Of a stretch of DNA of 64,000 nt, positions 54,706-64,000 are shown piece after piece. A program made the position numbers and the translations under genes. Every line of letters starts with the position of its first letter. Positions within the stretch are counted from its first letter, which is position 1. The notes under the pieces are model-generated. The model worked only from the letters and a program-made list of their open reading frames with translations, was not told where the DNA came from and made no database searches. Source of the stretch: Acorus gramineus (taxonomy: Eukaryota; Streptophyta; Magnoliopsida; Acorales; Acoraceae); assembly GCA_030737835.1 (NCBI GenBank), contig JAUJYN010000025.1, positions 1,364,001-1,428,000 on the forward strand, read 5' to 3'.

Positions 54706-55969
54706 TGTCACGCCCCAGGGTAGCCGTCCCCGAGATGTGGCAATAATGAAATATCAGCTATCAATACCTGAGGTCAATAAAGACTCCAACAACAACACAC
54801 AAGGTGGCAAAGCAAAGATAATAATAACTGACTGAAAAGCGGAAGCATAATATATAAACAATGTCTGTAAACCAAAAACATTATTACAGACTCGAATACA
54901 CAATCATTGTCCCGTGAGAGCCAAGTCTAGACCAAATAAAATACAACCTGTGCCACATGCACGATTTACAATACATACAATGACTCTAGGACTGCTGACA
55001 GCCTCGCACTCGCCACCCGCCAGAAGAACGCTCCACGCCCATAAGACCACGCCACAGAAAAGCTCTAGCTCCACGCCCAACACTGCCCCTGAAAAGAAAC
55101 AGTATGCGAGGGGTGAGCTACAAGCTCAGTGAGTGGCTGGAAACCAATCACCATACAACAGTTCAATACTAAAGCAATTTCCTTTCAAGGAAAACATGGG
55201 TAGAAACCCAATGGATAACAAGGTCACGCGGTGGCGCGACCAACCTCACCCTCAACGTCACTCCCAGAGGAAAACTCTTGGGACTTTTAGGGAGAGACCA
55301 TACCGTTTGTCGAGGAGACCCGGGATTACTGGTCTACACAACACTACTGGATCATCAACCTCAAGATAACCGCCCAACGATGTCTTTGAACATCGATACG
55401 AGACCGGACCCAACAACTATGGGAACGGATGAACAACGAATGGGTCACGAGGCGATGTGTCTTCACCTCATCCTCACCCTCACTCCCGGAGGGAGACTCT
55501 TGGGACTTTTGGAAGAGACTTAGATTGCTCTACACCCTTGGTCCACCGGTAGCCCTTTCCCCTGGTAGTCACTATCTGGTATACTCCCACAATCAGTACG
55601 CTTCCGAACGCCTCGGTGGTACCTACGGATGGGAGCCCTCTGTCAGGACAGCTTTTCCAACGCCGGGAAGTTCCTACATCGGATCCAACGAAGGGGAGAA
55701 TGATTCCACGCTCGCAATATCATTCGTTAGCCCTCTCCCGGGTAGCCTCTACCTGGTACACTCCCACGATCAATACGCCCCCGAACGCATCGGTGGTACC
55801 TACGGATGGGAGCCCTCTGTCAGGACAGCTACAACCCGGGCCTCTTCAACACGGACAACATTGGGAGTAAACATTCCATGTTCGCAAAGCGAACCCATGG
55901 AAAGCAACTACTCTCGATAATCACATATCGAAGAGAGCGAACACTATTGTACTCCCACACGGTTGCGTC

Positions 55970-58697
55970 TGTCACGCCCCGGCCGTCCCCAGGATGCGGC
56001 AAGGGTATATATGATATCAGCAGTCTATACAAGAGGTCAATAACATACTCTAAACAATATCAACAATGACAACACAGGCAACAAGAGGCTGACATGATAT
56101 ATACACAAATAGCGGAAGCTAAAAGATCGAGTCTGTAATTCAAAAACACATTACAGACTCGATACATAAACAATTGCCCTGTGAGAGCCAATATATACAC
56201 GACATCCAAATATAATACAAACGCATTCCCAAGCATGGAATACAATACATACAAGCAAAGGGGGATGCTAAATGGCCTCTCACACGAAGAACGTTACGCT
56301 GCTCCGCTACTGCTGACGTGCCTCGGGGAGCTCCTCCTGCGGATCCGACTCGGATATCACTGAAGAAAAATATATGCGAGGGGTGAGCCACACGCTCAGT
56401 GAATAGCACAACCCATGCATCACAATTCATATTAACCTCAAATCATTCATAGCCTCTAAGTGGCAACAACTACACAAACCAGTGGGTCGCCCATCGCAAA
56501 CCCACTACACCCTCACCCTCACCCTCAACTGGTGACATGGTCTTTTGGGACTGACTAGGCTGTTGATCACCCTTGGTCCACCGGTAGTCCCTCCCCCACT
56601 CCGTAGCTCGCCTGGTCTACTCCCACGATTCAGCACAGTCCGAAACCAAATCAGGAGGTGCCTACTGATGGGAGCCCTCTGTCAGGACGGACAGTCTAAC
56701 ACTGAGGAGTCCTACACGGATCCAACGGAGAGAAGAGAAACAGCCTACCCACACGGATATGATCCTCTTGGATCCGTCGACACCGATCTCAACTCTACAA
56801 ATGTCATGAATTCTTCAGAATTCCTCCAGGGCGCATAACTAAGATGCGGGGAAGCATATATTATAACCACAAGGTTATAATATTCACTAAGGCATGCTAA
56901 TTACAAAACTCGCATTTGATTTAAATAAATTAAACTAAATGGGACGCATGCGTAGGTCGAGGCTTCCCTAGCATGAAAACATGGTATCAAGATGCTTGGG
57001 CCTTTACACATATCATAAGGGTGCATATCCCTAACAGCGAGGCCTAGGATGGCATGGATACTACATAATAATCATGCAGGCATGGTTTACAATTAATACT
57101 ATCTAATATGCAATTATGGTGCCCCAGGGGAGGGCAATGCACGCCTACGTGCATCGAACACCTCCCTACTGGGTTGGATTGTCCCACTCACCAATACCCG
57201 GGTCGTCGCGTGGTCGCCCGTCAAGATCTACAAGACATGGGAAACCAAAATGGTGAGTAAAATACACAAATACGCCAAAAATACAATAGAAATACCCAAC
57301 ACTCGGACAAGCATGCATACGGGCCCGTACACGCGCGAGTCCGAGTGGCCCGACACACTCCCACACCCCCGGGCAGCCATGCGCACGGCCACCCGCACGC
57401 GCGCGCACAGGTGCGCACGCACGCACGCAGCCCCGCGCCCCGGGCGCACTGCCGCGCCCCAGCCCTCGCGCCCAGGCACGCTGCCGCGCCTCTGGCCGCA
57501 CGCCCAGACATACCGCACGCTCGCGCGCACGCTCGCGCATGCCCGCGCGCACCGCGTGTCCAGCCCCGGGTGCATCCACGCGCACTGCGCCCCAGCGCAG
57601 CACCTCGCGCGCACACCCGCACGCACTGCGCCCCAACGCAGTACCCCTGCACGCACTGCGCCCCCTGCGTAGCACCCGCTCGCACGCCCGCGTGTACAGC
57701 CCGCGTGTACGTGCGCACGCCAGCCAGCGCGCCCGACTGCGCTCCTCCGCCTGCCTGCGCTTACCTGCACGCGGCACCCGAGCCACTCCACCACCCCCAC
57801 AGCTCCCAAGAGCCCCCCCTCCAACCCCCCAACCACCATGCATGCCATGCATACCCAAAAACACATCCTAATCAAGCATCTACACAAGAAAAGGAAGGAA
57901 AGAAAGCTCACCCAAGGAGAGGAAGGGAGGGGAGGAAATCGGATGCTCTTCGCGCACCGATTCGCCACCTCCAAGACCACCACCACCAAGCCTTCTTCTC
58001 AGCCAAAGAAGGGCTGAAAACAGGGGAGAAAAGGAGGTAAGAGAGGAGGAAAACCAAGGGGAAATGGAGATCCAAGACCATAGAAAGATAGATCGGGTCC
58101 TCACCTATCTTTTCTCCTTCAATGGCTTCTTCTTTTGAACACTCTAACTAGGTCAAATGGGGGACTTAAAGAGAGGGAGGTGAGAGCTTTTGAGAGAGCT
58201 TTTGAGAGAGAAGATGATGAATATGGAGGGGGAACTATTCTTGGGCGTGGACTTTAAGTCCCCCCACACACACACCTCACACACTCACCACTTACACTTA
58301 GGAGTAATTAGGTTTAGCTAGGTTAAGTTAGGTTTAGTTGATCTTTGACCCTAGTCAACCCAACCACACTAGAAAACAAAAGATTTTGACCAAGTCAAGG
58401 GTCAACATTGACCAAGTCAAGTCTCCCAATGACTTTTTGCTTAGTCAAAACCCGGATACGATTCAAAACTACGAAATTCTGAAACGTTACCGGAATTCAA
58501 TGAAATTTTCGTGAGTGGCTTGAAATGACACAAGGACAAATAATATGCAGTTAGATTTTCAATCGGAGTCCTCAAACTCATGATGATAGCTAAAAGTCCA
58601 AAATTTTAGCGGTTCCGATAAAAAAAAAGAAAAAGCTGAAAAACTGCCAGAATGCTCCAATGGTGACCAGAAGGATAAAAGTGACACATATATAACA
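55970..58697 (-). mobile_element. Solo LTR, family 1 (2,728 bp), TSD GCGTC
   Basis: Minus-strand start TGTTATATATGTGTCAC at 58697 and end at TGTCACGCCCC (55970). GCGTC flanks it on both sides (55965-55969 and 58698-58702). The host reads GGTTGCGTCGCTC as in uninterrupted copies (50270), confirming the site. It contains the GC-rich block (57320-57790), a microexon-like block near 57190-57235 with a TTGTAG acceptor, and a hairpin near 56380-56400. No PBS or coding sequence is attached. Confidence 0.96.
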
Positions 58698-59720
58698 GCG
58701 TCGCTCAGACACAAGGGGTTGCCTCTGCTCTCACGCAGAAATAATGCTAAGGCACATAACCCAACAGGCGGTTCATATACACGCCTAGCACGGGTAGGCC
58801 TAGCCTAATGCCCCACTACCGGCTTAACAAAACCGATAAGGTAATGAATTCTCTTGAATTCCAAACGAGTGCATCGCTCGGATGCACGGGGGCGATTACA
58901 TCGCTAGCATTCTAACTAATAAGGTACAACCCGACAACGGGTCATACCCACGCCTATTTCAGATAGGCCTGATTAGTTTTAACATGCGCATATATTTTAT
59001 AGGAGAATTTAATCTTAGTTATGTGCATGAACCATATGCACGATAACATATCAATTAATCATAGGGATACTCCCTAATCATAGATTTACATCATAATAAA
59101 TCATACAACATGCATACATGGTCAATAATTACATAAGCACACAAGGCCTAACTTAAGCATGCGTTGGATATTGCCAACTTAAAAGAAAGGGTCAAACGCA
59201 ATCTCGCGCACTAACAGGTGCATGTCAATATTCCAAACGAACCTGAGTCAAGTAGGAAATCGCATCTACTTACTCATTTCGTTCAGAGGGAGAGGGCGAG
59301 AGAGATCATCATCTCATGAAGCTGGTCATAGCTTTGCCCCATTAGCATGGGCGCAACAACTACACCACGCCCTCGAGTCTTATCGCAAGGGAATATTAGG
59401 CAGGTGCCCGTTATTAACCCAGACTTATTTATGCTGGATATTCCAATTAATATGGTGGGAGTAGTATTACAATACTACCTAAGGCATGCCATATTCTATA
59501 CATCCATACACATTACCAAAAATACATGCCCATACTAGAGGGGCTCATGCAACACAATCATTCATACATGAATACAATACATGTACATAAGCCTAGCATG
59601 CAAGATATCTACATATTATAGCTTAAGCATGGCCATACTACTTATCTACACAAGTAGTATAGCTAGGGGGGCCCATCGATGCGCGACGCGCGTCTACGCG
59701 CGTCGAGCACATCTCGAGAC

Positions 59721-59739
59721 GGGGGGGGGGGGGGGGGGG
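59721..59739 (+). repeat. Poly-G homopolymer (19 nt)
   Basis: Nineteen G in a row, at the place where other family-2 LTRs have 7-10 G or C (for example 51319-51329 and 52799-52806). The length may be inflated by assembly or polymerase slippage. Confidence 0.85.
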
Positions 59740-61008
59740 ATTGGATCAAACCACTCACCATTACCCGGGATCTCGCGCATCCTTTCCGACGAGATCTGCA
59801 TGGTAAGGGCATCAAATTTGGTGAGTAACATCACAATTTAACACTTAGAAATCACTAGAATTACTAAAGACTTAGACATGCACGCATACGGCCTCGCACG
59901 CATGCGAGCACGCGCGTACGCACGCATGCCCGAGTGCCCCAGCACCTACCCGAGACCCTGGGCAGGCCCACGCATTCCCCAGCACGCGCATGCACGCGCG
60001 CGCGGGCACTGGCACCCAGCCGCGCGCCCAGACTCACGCCAAGGCGCACTGCCCCGCGCGCTCGCACGCTCGCTGGCAGCGTCCCTGCGCATCAGCGCGC
60101 CCGCTCCGCGCGCGCCTGCGCGCCAGCCTGCACGCCCGCCTGCGCTTGCCAGTGCCCTTCTACGCGCGCGCACGCGCGCAGACAGACCCCTGCGTGGGCC
60201 CAGCCATCCTTAACCCTCTTTTAACCCCTTTTAACCCCTCCCCCACACTTCTCACTCACCCTAAACCAATTACCTAACATGCATGACTTCCCTACAACCC
60301 CCTAAGCCATGAAAAACCAAGAAAAGAAGGGGAAGAGCTCACCTTGGGAGGGGGAATGAAAGGGGGAGATTCGGGGGCCCTCGATGCACCCGCGACCACC
60401 TCAACCACCACCACCACTACCACCACCTCCACAGCCCTCCTCAGCCTCCTTTGGCTGCAAAACAGGGGGGGGGGGAAGGACATGAAAAGGGAGCTAGAGA
60501 GAGGAGGATCAACAACAACAACAACACCTACACAAACCTTTCTCTTCCTCCTTCACCTTCTCCTTCTCTTCTCTTTGAGACATTAACACAAACACATGGG
60601 GGGATTGAAAGAGAGGAAGAGAGACCCCCAAAAAAATCCACGTGGGGAGTGGGAGAGAGAGAGAGAGAGAGATATTTTCCACTTGGGGGGGGGGTGAGTG
60701 TAATGGAAAAATGAGGGGGTGAACCTAACCTAAACTCACCCTCTAACAAACCAATTAACCAAGTGGTTGCTTCACCACTAAGCAAAGGGGGGTAAGGTTA
60801 CCCAAGGTCACCACATTCACCAAAATATCTCACACTATTCGACTAATCAAACCAGGAACTCTCGAAAACCCGGATACGATTCGGAACTGCATATTTTTTC
60901 AAACGTTATCGGAATTCGATAAAATTTTTATGGGTAGTACTAAATGGTACCAGGACCCATAATATGCAGTCAGATTTCCAATCAGAGTACTCTAACTCCC
61001 GCAGGTGG

Positions 61009-61225
61009 CTAAAAGCCAAAATTTTAGCGACTCCGATCAAAAAATTAAAAAGGCCCTGAATGACCCAGAAGTGACCAAGGCTTAACCGAAATGGCTCCAA
61101 ATGACACAGGCATAACACTAAAAGCGAAAATTTTAGCGACTCCGATCGAAAAAGAAAAAGGCCCTGAATGACTCAGATTCGACCAAGGCTTAACCAAAAT
61201 GGCTCCAAATGACACAGGCATAACA
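61009..61225 (-). repeat. 108-bp tandem duplication of the LTR tip
   Basis: Copy one (61009-61117) and copy two (61118-61225) both run from CTAAAAGC to ACACAGGCATAACA. They differ at several bases, so the duplication is not recent. The outer copy abuts the target duplication CCCAT. Confidence 0.9.
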
Positions 61226-61470
61226 CCCATGATCATTACATCTGCTGAACGCATCGGTAGTACCTACTGGTGGGAGCCCTTTTTTGGGACAGCTTTAACG
61301 TCGGGTAACTTCAACGCAGATCCGAAGAAGGGGAGAACAATTCCACGCTTGCAAAATCATTTGGTAGCCCTCTCCCGCGTAGCCTCTACCTGACGGCCTT
61401 CCACGATCGATATATCAGCCAGATGCGTACCGCGATACACATTAGTAGCACCTACAAGTGGATGCACCCA
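61226..61470 (-). repeat. Remainder of the LTR hosting the composite element
   Basis: CCCATGATCA continues the host LTR interrupted at 42410 through GCATCGGTAGTACCTAC, GGTAGCCCTCTCCC and a second GTAGCACCTAC-like block, then breaks off near CACCCAATAAG. The other half of this LTR is not in the window. Confidence 0.7.
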
Positions 61471-64000
61471 ATAAGTGTGTTGACTTATTTAAGTGAAATC
61501 TAAAAGTTGCCCTACACTATTCATCATCTTCTCAAATAGATTTTCTCTCTCCCCCCTCTCTCTTTTTCTTAGATTTGAGCCACCTAGGGTTGCTTGAACC
61601 TTAAAACTCAAAGCATAGAAAGGTTAGATCCGGTCCCGATCTATCTACCGGTAGTTTCGGATTCGAATTCTGAGGTGTTTAGCCCCCTCTTACCCCCTCT
61701 CTTCTCCTCAGATTTCGGCCCTTCCTTGGCTAGGAGGAGATCTTGGTGGTGGGAGGCTTTGGGGAAGCATTTCGGTGCAAAAGGAGCTTCCGGTTCCCTT
61801 CCTTTCCTCTTTTTCCTTTGGGTAAGCTCTCTTTCCTTCCTTTCCATGTTTAGATGCTTGTTAGGAGGGTGGGTTTGGGTGTTGGTGGCTGTGGGGGGTG
61901 ATTGGTGGCTGTTGGAGGCCATTGGTGGCCGGATAGAGGAGGTAGGGTGGCTCGGGCAGGGGGTTGGTTGTCTCGGGCAGGTTGGCAGCACAGGCAGCAC
62001 AGGCGCAGCAGGCGGAGCAGCTGGCAGGGCGCGCGTGTGCGTGCGTGCAAGCGTGCGCGCGGAGCGCTGCGCAGAGGCGCAGGCGCGCTGTGTGCGCGCG
62101 GTGAGTCGGTGGAGTGCTGGGCTAGCCGGTGGTGCGCGCGGAGCGAGGCGAGGGCAGCGGAGGTGCACGCAGAGGGAGGCGAGGGCAGCGGAGGTGCGCG
62201 CGGGGTGCGCGCGGGGCGTGCGGTGTGCGCACGGGCCAGCATGGGGCGTGCGGTGGGCGCTGGGGCGCAGTGAGCGCGCGGTGCACCCGGGGAGCTCGGT
62301 GGCGTGTCCTGGCGTGCGGGCAGGGGCTCGACAGGGCGCCTGGGCGCGCGGGCTAGGGCGCGACGGTGCATCCGGGGGCGGGTGGCCGTGCGGGTGGTTG
62401 CCAGGGGTGCGGGAGTGAGTCGGGGTGCTCGGGCTAGCGTGCGTACGGGCCGTATGTACGTTTGCCCGAGTGTTGGGTATTTATTTGTGTATTTTTGTGT
62501 ATTTTGTGGTATTTGTGGATTTTAACTCACCAAGTTGATACCCTGTCTTGCAGATCTTGACGGACGGTCGCGCGACGACCCGATTACCGGTGAGTGGGAC
62601 AACCCAACCCAGTTGGGAGGCGTTATATGCACTTGGGCGTATACCGTCCTCCCCTGGGGCAGCATAGTTAATATTAACTGTAAATTGTAATCCATGCAAG
62701 CATGATTAATGTGTAGAATGCATGCCACCCTAGACTTGTATGTTAGGGACTTGCACCCTTAGGATATGTGTAAGAGCCGTGCATCCTGTCACCTTGTAAT
62801 CATGCTAGGAAAGCCCCGACCTATGCATGCGTCCTATTAGTTTGATTTATTTAATTAAATGCAGACTTAAGATATTTTTAGCATGCCTTGGGGAATATTA
62901 AGGGGGCCTTGCGAGGTCAACATTGAGACCCGGGCTAGGGTACTCCGTGTTCCTTGTTTGGTTGGCGGGATGTCCTATATCGGGACCTCAGGTTGCCCTC
63001 CCAAGGTCTCTTATGTATTCCCCGCATCTTGGTTATGCGCGCTGGAGGAATTATGAAGAATTCAAGACATTAGAGTTGTAGAGATGTGTTGTCAGCGGAT
63101 CCGAGTGGATCATATGCGATGGATAGGCTGTTCTGTTCCCTTCGTTGGATCCGTGTAGAGACTACCTCAGTGTTAGAAAGGTCGTCCCGTGCAGGGGCTC
63201 CCATCAGTAGGCACCTCCTGATTTGGTAGATGGATTGTGCTGAATGTGGGAGTGGCCAAACGGCCTACGGAGTGGGGAGAGACTATCGGTGGACCAAGGG
63301 TGACCAACAGCCTAGTCAGTCCCAAGAGCCTATGTCACCTATTGAGGGGTGAGGGTGAGGGTGTGGTGGGCCGGCGATGTGGCGACCCACTGGATTGTGT
63401 AAGGATGATTATCAGCCTATTAAGTCCCAACATCCTTTGTCACCTATTGAGGGGTGAGGGTGAGGGTGAGGGTGTGGTGATTCGGCGATGTAACGAACCC
63501 CCGAATTGTGTTGTTTATGCCACTTTGAGGCTTTTGCTTGATTAAATGTGGTTAATATAAACTGTGATGCATGGGTTGTGCTATTCACTAAGCGTGTGGC
63601 TCACCTCTCGCATAATTATTTTCTCCAGTGATTACCGAGGCAGACTTGAAGGAGGAGCTTCCCGAGCGACTACACCAGTAGCGGAGTAGCGCCACGTCCC
63701 TCAAGTTTTGAGGCCATCAGCATCCTTCCTTTTCATTGTATGTATATATTTCTGTGCTTGGGCACCAAGTTTGGATTGTATTTTGATGTATTGTGGATAT
63801 ATTGGCTCTCACAGGACATATGATTATGTATCGAGTCTGTAAAGTGTTGTTGATTTACAGATTCAGTCTTTTTAGCTTCCGCTTTCTGTGTATACATCAT
63901 GTCAGCCCTTTTGTTGTCTGTGTTGTCTTTTTAGCTGTTGTTTATGGTATATGATTTATCTTGTGTATTGACTGCTGATATCATGTATACCCTTGCCGCA
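61471..64000 (+). repeat. Family-1 LTR, 5' truncated, running off the right edge
   Basis: Clear homology starts near CTATTCATCATCTTCTC (about 61510) in the CT-rich leader. It continues through an exon-like block with GGTAAGCT (about 61822), the GC-rich block (61980-62460), microexon-like block 62554-62589, an inverted ~150-bp module (62893-63013) and a CTGACAGAGGG-type region near 63190. The GGGTGA run is doubled (63350 and 63465). The hairpin at 63589-63603 has one stem mismatch (TAAGC). It stops a few tens of bases before the expected GGGGCGTGACA end. Confidence 0.85.
62893..63013. repeat. Dispersed ~150-bp module, inverted copy
   Basis: Reverse complement of the module at 9846-9966, at the same LTR position (next to GAATATTA) once orientation is allowed for. 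It links this LTR and the one at 8783-11888 as one subtype. Confidence 0.72.

Larger units (their letters stand above)
42411..61225 (-). mobile_element. Composite family-2 chromovirus with three LTRs, TSD CCCAT
   Basis: Outer ends are an LTR 3' terminus (TGTCATGCCC, minus) at 42411 and an LTR 5' tip (CATAACA) at 61225, both flanked by CCCAT (42406-42410 and 61226-61230). Inside, left to right: LTR 42411-46162, decayed internal region 46163-48911, LTR 48912-52664, partial LTR 52665-54028, truncated internal region 54029-54705, and LTR 54706-61225 carrying a solo family-1 LTR. The simplest reading is that a second element inserted into the 3' LTR of the first at ATATA, followed by recombination between the adjacent same-strand LTRs. 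All coding remnants are dead. Confidence 0.85.
54706..61225 (-). repeat. 5' LTR of the outer element, split by a solo LTR
   Basis: GTGACA terminus at 54706 next to the PBS; own sequence is 54706-55969 and 58703-61225, about 3.8 kb. The outer tip is duplicated: a first CATAACA end at 61117, then 108 more bases repeating the tip and ending at 61225. It includes a G19 homopolymer (59721-59739), microexon-like block near 59767-59803 and GC-rich block 59870-60200. Confidence 0.9.

Overview
The window is plant nuclear DNA made almost entirely of long-terminal-repeat (LTR) retrotransposons. No cellular gene, tRNA, rRNA or CRISPR array is visible. The coding remnants are Ty3/gypsy gag-pol with a C-terminal chromodomain. 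That domain, the very long LTRs (2.6-3.8 kb), the initiator-tRNA-Met primer binding site and the polypurine tract (PPT) context all point to the chromovirus Tekay/Del lineage of land plants. A monocot host is possible but is only a guess. Nothing in the window looks able to transpose alone.

Layout. 1-2292: edge of an old minus-strand LTR (family 2). 2293-18995: family-1 elements. Copy A (2474-8488, plus) has a truncated LTR, PBS, and a gag-pol full of frameshifts. It is fused tail-on to an inverted gag start, PBS and LTR (8489-11888). Copy B (11889-18995) follows, with two internal deletions, an intact 485-codon integrase/chromodomain frame, a PPT and a full 3' LTR. 18996-38968: a divergent minus LTR (family F) split by a deep nest of family-2 LTRs; the clearest have 5-bp target duplications (AAGCT, CAATA). 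38969-40491: an AT-rich LTR of a third type (G). 40492-42410: a plus LTR head fused to a minus LTR. 42411-61225: one composite minus-strand family-2 element bounded by the target duplication CCCAT, with three LTRs and two decayed internal regions, and carrying a solo family-1 LTR with target duplication GCGTC. 61226-64000: remainder of the host LTR, then a family-1 LTR running off the right edge, almost complete at its 3' end.

How the parts relate. Families 1 and 2 share the same 3' LTR terminus, PBS, PPT context and diverged gag-pol, so they could have been served by the same machinery. Their LTRs are mosaics of shared modules: a CT-rich leader, a purine/GGT-rich exon-like block, a hypervariable GCGTGCGC-rich block, a 36-39 nt microexon-like block between TTGCAG and GTGAGT, a CTGACAGAGGG tandem module, a GGGTGA G-rich run, a TGAGC/GCTCA hairpin, and a fixed terminus. 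The most interesting signals are the conserved splice-like architecture inside the LTRs, the hairpin shared by three LTR families, and the rearrangements that can be ordered in time.

All boundaries were read by eye from termini and flanking duplications. Percent identities, ages and lineage placement were not computed.
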